Virus record (IMG/VR): IMGVR_UViG_3300011445_000051
Location: 1-33,808 of that record
From: a virus
Length of the DNA: 33,808 nucleotides
Strand: one strand, 5' to 3'
The translations under genes were made by a program, and so were the position numbers. The notes beneath the pieces are model-generated. The model ran no database searches and was not told the DNA's origin. It was given only the letters and a program-made list of their open reading frames with translations. Each line of letters opens with the position of its first letter. The stretch's first letter is position 1. Below are positions 29,517 to 33,808 of this stretch, in pieces.

Positions 29517-29728
29517 TATCCCATCCCCGCGCCGGTCATGCCCAGTTTTCCCGGGTCCATGCTGAACTCGAAATGTCTTCGACCGCATACTTTGCAACGC
29601 TCCACTACGAGGTCCGCTTTCAATTGGTGCGGCTCGCAGTTCTCTTTTATTCGGCAACACTCGACCGGCCTATCCTCTCGTGGAATGTAGGTGGCACGGT
29701 AGAGTTCGCCGAGGGTAGTATCGCTCAT
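29516..29728 (-). CDS. Small zinc-ribbon-like protein, 70 aa
   Basis: ATG at 29728 overlaps the previous stop. The protein has VECCRIKENCEPHQL and VERCKVCGRRHFEFS, a likely four-Cys knuckle, then ends GAGMG. Similar proteins called phage zinc ribbons are common in environmental phages next to virion genes. Function unknown. Confidence 0.6.
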   Translation of the reverse strand: MSDTTLGELYRATYIPREDRPVECCRIKENCEPHQLKADLVVERCKVCGRRHFEFSMDPGKLGMTGAGMG

Positions 29729-30156
29729 GTCAGTGTGAAGATGTTCCCGGCAACGCCAACGGCGGCGTTGCTGAACTTCGCTGAAAATGTTTCGCCGTTA
29801 CCTAGTGTCAGCGGCGAGCCGTAGTCCCACCAGCATATTAAGCCGGTAGCTACAGTGCTGTTCTGGAGCACCACATACTGCCAGCTTTGCCAGTCGGCAG
29901 CGGTGGCGGTCCACATGAGGGACGTGCCGCGAAGCCGTCCGGTGCCCGCAGGACTCTCGTCATAGGTGTTGAGAGTATCCTCGCCGCCCGCCGTGTAGCC
30001 GGTGCCGGTCGGTTGCGTCACGTCGGTCAGCACCGTGTCAGTATTGACGATCGGATCGGTGGCGCGCACCAAGGCGATTTTCAGAGCGTCGGTGTTGAGG
30101 TTGACGCCAAGCCCAATCTGCTCGGCAAAGTCGAGTATCTTATTGTATGTTGCCAT
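29725..30156 (-). CDS. Putative virion protein, 143 aa
   Basis: The ATG at 30156 is preceded by GGGGGAGCG. It starts MATYNKILDFAEQIGLGVNL and is beta-rich (ALKIALVRATDPIVNTDTVL; GYTAGGEDTLNTYDESPAG) with a strand-rich end (GETFSAKFSNAAVGVAGNIF). This matches a widespread phage structural family that appears near capsid and tail-fibre genes; N-terminal helix then beta barrel. Role likely decoration or fibre base. No enzyme motif. Confidence 0.6.
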   Translation of the reverse strand: MATYNKILDFAEQIGLGVNLNTDALKIALVRATDPIVNTDTVLTDVTQPTGTGYTAGGEDTLNTYDESPAGTGRLRGTSLMWTATAADWQSWQYVVLQNSTVATGLICWWDYGSPLTLGNGETFSAKFSNAAVGVAGNIFTLT

Positions 30157-30164
30157 CGCTCCCC

Positions 30165-30620
30165 CTAAAGTTTATGCGCTGCCTTGAACGCCTCGAAGGC
30201 TTTCTTTACTGCGTCGAGTTCTGCCTGCTTTGCCGTCTTTTCCGCTCCGAGCTTGTCAATCTCCCTGCTGTACTGCGCGCCTAGTTCCCCAAGCTGCTCC
30301 ATCTTGCGGTCATGATCCGCTCTAGTCTTGGCAAACTCGGCTGTAAGCGCCGCCGTCTTTGTAGCCATACCGTTAGTGAAATCGTCAAACGCTTTACGCG
30401 CCAAGTCTGTTTCCCGCGCCAGTTTCGCCTTGGCGGTTTCGAGCACGGCTATCTCGTCGGCGAGCGCCTTCTTGCGTGACTCGTCTTCTTTGGTCGCCTT
30501 GGCAAACGCTTTCTCCGCGGCTTCCGCCGATTCGACAATCTCGATACACGAGGTTATCGCGGGGGCGAACTGCATCATCGGCTTTAACGCTTCTCTGATT
30601 TGTATGGCTGTCATGGTCAT
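30165..30620 (-). CDS. Coiled-coil protein, 151 aa
   Basis: GGGGGC is well spaced from the ATG at 30620. Residues 30-145 are an almost continuous heptad-type helix (AEAAEKAFAKATKEDESRKK; AKAKLARETDLARKAFDDFT; LGAQYSREIDKLGAEKTAKQ) that ends FEAFKAAHKL. Such proteins act as fibre shafts, scaffolds or rods. Given its place among adhesin genes, a short shaft or chaperone is reasonable. Confidence 0.6.
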   Translation of the reverse strand: MTMTAIQIREALKPMMQFAPAITSCIEIVESAEAAEKAFAKATKEDESRKKALADEIAVLETAKAKLARETDLARKAFDDFTNGMATKTAALTAEFAKTRADHDRKMEQLGELGAQYSREIDKLGAEKTAKQAELDAVKKAFEAFKAAHKL

Positions 30621-30629
30621 GGTCGCCCC

Positions 30630-31094
30630 CTATTGAAGAAATCCTTGTATATTGACATTGCGCGTGCCGGTGCCGGGATGGACAAAGCAGATAGCGTGCA
30701 GCGCCGTGGCTTTGATAGGCGTCGTGAAATGAACGGCGTTGTGAGTAAATGCCAGTGAGAATCCAGCCCACAAAGACGCTGTGGCACTGCCGCAGTCGGC
30801 GCCAGTGCCGCTTCGTATCAGCATGTAATTTGTCGTGGTGCTGATAATACTACTGCTCCATGAGATGTCGGTGATATAGCGCGAGCCGGCGGTTGGCGCT
30901 GAACAGCCAGTCACTTCGGTCAGTGCCGTTGCCGTCGAAATTATCGTGCAGTTAAACCCCTGCCCTAGCGACCCGACACGCGAATAGATTTGTGCGTCTG
31001 CAGGTCTATTCATCATTAACGCAGCGAACCCGTACATAACCAACACAACCAACAGCGTTATGCCACCACGATATTGTTGAACAATACTTTTCAT
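30630..31094 (-). CDS. Exported or membrane-anchored virion-like protein, 154 aa
   Basis: The ATG at 31094 overlaps the glycosyltransferase stop and has GAGG at good spacing (an ATG six bases earlier is too close). After MKSIVQQYRGG there is one long hydrophobic segment (ITLLVVLVMYGFAALMM) followed by NRPADAQ, a possible Sec cleavage site. The mature part is beta-rich with Cys pairs (FNCTIIST, TGCSAPTAG, ADCGSATAS, AICFVHPG) suggesting disulfides. Likely surface or periplasmic; function unknown. Confidence 0.6.
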   Translation of the reverse strand: MKSIVQQYRGGITLLVVLVMYGFAALMMNRPADAQIYSRVGSLGQGFNCTIISTATALTEVTGCSAPTAGSRYITDISWSSSIISTTTNYMLIRSGTGADCGSATASLWAGFSLAFTHNAVHFTTPIKATALHAICFVHPGTGTRNVNIQGFLQ

Positions 31095-31759
31095 TGCCAT
31101 GCCTCTTTCACCCAATCTAGTTTTTTGTATACCTCTAATGGTTTTGGAAATCCGTGGCATATCCATAACGGCGTCGATTCAGGATTAGCCGGTCTGTCCT
31201 TCGGTTCGAGATTCCAATAGTGCGTGTTGAATCCCTTTATCTTGTCGGGGAATAAGCGGTTAAAGGTCGGTGCGCCCGGTAACTGCTCGCTCAGATATTC
31301 CTGATCGCTATAATGGGTTTTCATTATCTCATCGCCATGTTGAGCGAAGTTCTCCCATACATGCGTTGCGTATCCTGGACGCAGACTCCACAACGAGCCA
31401 TTGTAATACTTAGGCGCATCCACATTGTTGACCGTCTGCCATGTCGCTAGAGCGCAGAAGTCACCGCGCCAGTCTAGCAACCAGTCGATATTCCCGGTGA
31501 TTACCACGTCCAGGTCGATTGCAACAATCTGGTCATTCTCGATACATTGCGGTGGAGCAAAGAGCGGTATCTTGCACCACCACCCCTTCATCCAATACGG
31601 CAATGGCCGGCACTCTATGCGAGCATCGACACCGGATCTATCTTCCGTAAAACATACAAAACGGAAGTCTCTATTCGTGTTGCGCCGTATCATGGATTCC
31701 AGCTTATTCACATACTCGGACTTGTAAAAATGTCCCTGCTTGATACATACAACATTCAC
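31091..31759 (-). CDS. Glycosyltransferase, GT-A-like, 222 aa
   Basis: I start it at the second GTG (31759), giving MNVVCIKQGHFYKSEYVNKL, the common opening of this family; another GTG lies at 31762. RDFRFVCFTED (30-40) is the nucleotide-binding strand, and IDLDVV (81-86) contains the D-x-D metal/nucleotide site. Then YNGSLWSLRPG (119-129) and a C-terminal HGFPKP. Length 222 suits phage glycosyltransferases. It could glycosylate virion proteins or host surface glycans. DNA is AT-richer than the tail block. Confidence 0.75.
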   Translation of the reverse strand: MNVVCIKQGHFYKSEYVNKLESMIRRNTNRDFRFVCFTEDRSGVDARIECRPLPYWMKGWWCKIPLFAPPQCIENDQIVAIDLDVVITGNIDWLLDWRGDFCALATWQTVNNVDAPKYYNGSLWSLRPGYATHVWENFAQHGDEIMKTHYSDQEYLSEQLPGAPTFNRLFPDKIKGFNTHYWNLEPKDRPANPESTPLWICHGFPKPLEVYKKLDWVKEAWQ

Positions 31760-32328
31760 CACGGCGCCCCCGTAAGCACGATTAGCCGGTCATCTTCTGA
31801 CCTGTCTTGCCATTCTATCGGCCAACGCTTATCAATCTGGTCAAGCCACCATGCGGCGCTTTTAACTGTTAGGTGCAATGTCTCGCCTATCTTCGCGCCC
31901 CATCCTTCAGGCCACAGTGCAATCTGCATAAAAGCGCCCCACATGCTCACATGCGCAATATTATCCAGCACGGCGTCAACGTGCTCAGGCGGAATGTGCT
32001 CCAGCACGTCGCAGCAGTAGGCCCAATCGAACTTGAGCGTAATCGGTTCCCATAGGCAATATTGGATAAATCGCATCTGGCCTTTACGGAAACTAACGTC
32101 AAGAGCGTTGCGCGTAATGTCCATGAGCCAAACATTGAAACCCGCTTTGGATAGTTCCCATCCTGCCCGGCCCGTGCCGCAGCCTAAGTCAATAAGAGTC
32201 TCGCCTTTATCCCAATCGGCGTGTTGCAGGAATGTCGGCACGAGGAGTTCGCCGGGCGATTTAACCCGATAGCCGGGGACTTCCCAAATTCTCCGGTATT
32301 TATCCTGCTCTTGCTCTGGTGTTATCAT
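31756..32328 (-). CDS. SAM-dependent methyltransferase, 190 aa
   Basis: Class I fold: motif I TLIDLGCGTGR (44-54), then an acidic residue after the second strand (LMD, 68-70), and motif II/III-like DWAYCCDVLEHIPPEHVDAV (101-120). The C-terminal half is small. UbiG-like architecture, no target-recognition domain, so the substrate is likely a small molecule or glycan rather than DNA. It overlaps the glycosyltransferase start, so the two may act on one glycan. Confidence 0.75.
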   Translation of the reverse strand: MITPEQEQDKYRRIWEVPGYRVKSPGELLVPTFLQHADWDKGETLIDLGCGTGRAGWELSKAGFNVWLMDITRNALDVSFRKGQMRFIQYCLWEPITLKFDWAYCCDVLEHIPPEHVDAVLDNIAHVSMWGAFMQIALWPEGWGAKIGETLHLTVKSAAWWLDQIDKRWPIEWQDRSEDDRLIVLTGAPW

Positions 32329-32456
32329 CTTGCGCTGTGCTTAGTACATGGCGGCGTCGAGGTGCAACCATCAACCAGACACTTTGGCGGTGCCACCACC
32401 GGCTCGACTTGAGCTTCATTCACAGGCTTTTTGATAGCCTTTTTTTTAGGTGGCAT
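32325..32456 (-). CDS. Small Lys-rich Cys protein, 43 aa
   Basis: The ATG at 32456 gives MPPKKKAIKKPVNEAQVEPV, and the end CLVDGCTSTPPCTKHSAR has a C-x4-C-x5-C-x2-H spacing that could bind one zinc ion. It ends in TGA overlapping the methyltransferase ATG (ATGA). The basic start could bind nucleic acid; unknown family. Confidence 0.55.
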   Translation of the reverse strand: MPPKKKAIKKPVNEAQVEPVVAPPKCLVDGCTSTPPCTKHSAR

Positions 32457-32464
32457 CGAATCAC

Positions 32465-32677
32465 CTAAACTGCGTCGTCTGCTCGGTCTTCTACCCATCC
32501 CCCGTATTCCTTGGTTGTAGCACTGCTAGGTGATGCAGGTCTTTGGAAACGGCAAATGGTGTTGCCAGATTTATCGACTGCCATGTGCGCGTTAGTCCAG
32601 GTGCCATCGGCTATTTTAGCCCTGGCCCATTCTTCTGCGGCTATTTTCCCGGCTGCGGAGTTTGCAAAATTAGCCAT
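32465..32677 (-). CDS. Hypothetical protein, 70 aa
   Basis: GGAGG precedes the ATG at 32677. The protein begins MANFANSAAGKIAAEEWARA, then NAHMAVDKSGNTICRFQRPA, and ends acidic. No signal peptide, single Cys. Resembles short phage proteins that follow capsid genes, but I cannot name the family. Confidence 0.55.
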   Translation of the reverse strand: MANFANSAAGKIAAEEWARAKIADGTWTNAHMAVDKSGNTICRFQRPASPSSATTKEYGGWVEDRADDAV

Positions 32678-32680
32678 AAC

Positions 32681-32950
32681 TTATTCCTCCCTTAGAGAGC
32701 ATTGCCCGCGCCTGATAAGTTGAATGAGTTTGTCATCCTCGGCTGGCCCGGCATCGTGCAGGCAAAACCCCTGCTTGATGGCGCCGTGCGGATCGGTGAG
32801 AAAGATTGGCATGTCGGTATAGCGTTTGTCGTGAACGCGGCAGCGTGTCGCCATCGGCATTCCTGGGATACCGCCAACGTCTAGGTGCTCGCACTTGAAA
32901 GCGCCGAGGAAACAGCAGACTCCACATTGATTGCAGGTGCCTTTAAGCAT
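32681..32950 (-). CDS. YkgJ-like Cys-cluster protein, 89 aa
   Basis: Starts at the ATG at 32950, eight bases inside the upstream gene. The N-terminus has CNQCGVCCFLGAFKCEHL, the C-x2-CG-x-CC...C pattern of YkgJ/UPF0153-type metal-cluster proteins, followed by RCRVHDKRY and FCLHDAGP. About half the usual family length but with the cluster ligands present. Probably binds zinc or an iron-sulfur cluster; biological role in the phage is unknown. Confidence 0.65.
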   Translation of the reverse strand: MLKGTCNQCGVCCFLGAFKCEHLDVGGIPGMPMATRCRVHDKRYTDMPIFLTDPHGAIKQGFCLHDAGPAEDDKLIQLIRRGQCSLREE

Positions 32951-33530
32951 GACCTAAGAATTCCTTGGTCCACCCGGACATACTACGCAGTGCCGCCTTA
33001 AACTCCGGGTTCCGGTTTACTTCCGCCTTGAACTGGCTCTGGACTTTCAGGTAGCCACCATTCACAGTATCGTTGCTCTGCCAAAAACACGGCTTTGTGT
33101 CCGTGGGACAGCCGCAAAGTACGATGGGAGAACATCCCATCAGCCACGCAATCTGTGCCGCAAACAGTCCTGATAGGGCCATTATCGGTGTCAGTCCCGT
33201 CCATTGGTGCCATTCCCTTTCCCCATACAAGCCGCCGTCATGGACTCTGAAATCCTTATTGCCGTATCCCTTGCTGGTCGCATCGCGTCTCAGCCCGGTC
33301 CAGTGATCCAGCTTCGGAGTGTGAAGAGACACCATATGATCCACATGAGAAAGGTAGACGCCAATGTCGTTAGCAGCAAACTGAACGCATCGGCCCAGTA
33401 TTGATTTGGCGGCTTCCACTTCTTCAAAGACGCCTTTCGCATTTCCGGCTACGATGGCCGGCTGGCCCCGAAGCTCCCCTAAGAGAGCCTCGGAGCCTTC
33501 GCCGGTGTATCCGCCTGACTCCCAAGTCAC
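32943..33530 (-). CDS. Rossmann-like DUF115-type protein, 195 aa
   Basis: The GTG at 33530, two bases after the preceding stop, gives a protein starting MTWESGGYTGEGSEALLGEL; a longer form would overlap the upstream gene by 64 bases. The strand AIVAGNAKGVFEEVEAAKSI (25-44) and later VYLSHVDHMVSLHTPKLDHW look like the DUF115/MAF_flag10-type fold linked to sugar transfer in flagellin and cell-surface pathways, and the end has GLFAAQIAWLMGCSPIVLCG (121-140). Possibly part of a glycan-modifying group with the glycosyltransferase. Family call is moderate. Confidence 0.55.
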   Translation of the reverse strand: MTWESGGYTGEGSEALLGELRGQPAIVAGNAKGVFEEVEAAKSILGRCVQFAANDIGVYLSHVDHMVSLHTPKLDHWTGLRRDATSKGYGNKDFRVHDGGLYGEREWHQWTGLTPIMALSGLFAAQIAWLMGCSPIVLCGCPTDTKPCFWQSNDTVNGGYLKVQSQFKAEVNRNPEFKAALRSMSGWTKEFLGHA

Positions 33531-33532
33531 GC

Positions 33533-33808
33533 CTATTCCGTGAACATGAAAGTGTAGTTGATAACCGTCGTCGCCACCGGAACGACCGCAGACCACGTTA
33601 AGGTAACAATCTTGTCAGTCGTCGGCTGGTAGTGGCAGCCGGTAGCGTTCATGCGACCAACAGCCGCCGCGTCAACATCGAAAGCGGTAACGTACTTATC
33701 CGCCGTGGTGCCGTCGCCCAAGGCCAGGGTCACGCCAGCGCCAGCCGAGGCGCCGGCAGCACCACTAGACACGATAACTTCCAGACACTTCCAGCCGGCC
33801 CGGTGGAC
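33533..33808 (-). CDS. Capsid-region virion protein, C-terminal part (5' truncated by window edge)
   Basis: The frame is open to the right edge (92 codons including the stop at 33535-33533). A GTG at 33772 is one possible start, but a longer gene entering from the right is likely. It is beta-rich and Ala/Gly/Thr-rich (GAAGASAGAGVTLALGDGTT; TDKIVTLTWSAVVPVATTVI) and ends YTFMFTE. This resembles small proteins coded just after the major capsid gene, such as decoration proteins. Function not proven. Confidence 0.5.
   Translation of the reverse strand, partial: VHRAGWKCLEVIVSSGAAGASAGAGVTLALGDGTTADKYVTAFDVDAAAVGRMNATGCHYQPTTDKIVTLTWSAVVPVATTVINYTFMFTE

Noticed and set aside
29517-29660. Longer N-terminus for the pectate lyase
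   Set aside because: The extra codons overlap a Cys-rich gene in another frame, and the GTG at 29516 is coupled to its stop.
31195-31215. GGTTCGAGATTCC resembles a tRNA T-loop
   Set aside because: It lies inside the glycosyltransferase gene, and no acceptor stem, anticodon arm or matching 5' half is found nearby.
1-33808. Terminal repeats at the window ends
   Set aside because: The first and last bases share no common sequence; the window ends look arbitrary.

Overview
This window is the larger part of a tailed-phage genome with a short tail (podovirus-like). The host is probably a Gram-negative bacterium: the lysis block contains a lipoprotein and several inner-membrane proteins, and several virion-type proteins carry Sec signal peptides. 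There is no integrase, ribosomal gene, tRNA or host housekeeping gene. I cannot name the phage; it looks like an environmental or metagenomic genome. Genes are packed tightly, and most neighbours overlap by ATGA, TGATG or TAATG. By eye the left 2 kb is AT-richer than the late region.

Layout. (1) Positions 1-1059, minus strand: the start of a small terminase gene that runs off the left edge, preceded by a winged-helix replication initiator. The initiator gene contains three 20-bp iterons next to an AT-rich stretch, the same plan as the lambda O gene and ori. (2) Positions 1060-1389: a divergent control region with a promoter in each direction, two near-palindromic operator-like repeats, and a leader hairpin that can pair with the initiator's Shine-Dalgarno. 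(3) Positions 1390-6478, plus strand: an early operon of small genes including an ArdC-type antirestriction protein, a Cro/CI-like regulator, an SSB-like protein ending in DIPW, zinc-knuckle proteins and a VRR-NUC nuclease. (4) Positions 33808 to 6485, minus strand: one continuous late block. Read in its own direction it holds an edge-truncated virion protein; a cargo cluster (Rossmann-like protein, Cys-rich protein, methyltransferase, glycosyltransferase); adhesin and depolymerase genes (coiled coil, pectate lyase, two concanavalin-like lectins, tandem-repeat protein); the tail tube and nozzle; a T7-like ejection core (gp13, gp14, gp15 and gp16 analogues, with a T7 fibre-anchor gene between 14 and 15); three exported fibre or beta-helix proteins; and a lysis cassette ending in a SleB-type wall hydrolase.

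How it fits together (inference). Early genes counter restriction (ArdC), start theta replication from the O-like origin with host helicase and polymerase, and process DNA (SSB-like protein, VRR-NUC). The late block builds the tail, ejection machinery and glycan-degrading adhesins, then lyses the cell. Small terminase leaves at the left and a capsid-region protein enters at the right, both on the minus strand. The missing large terminase, portal, scaffold and capsid genes therefore probably bridge the two window ends in a circular or permuted genome. The most unusual points are the iteron origin, an out-of-frame second copy of the SSB-tip coding sequence, three consecutive secreted fibre-like proteins, and the glycan-modification cluster inside the virion operon.
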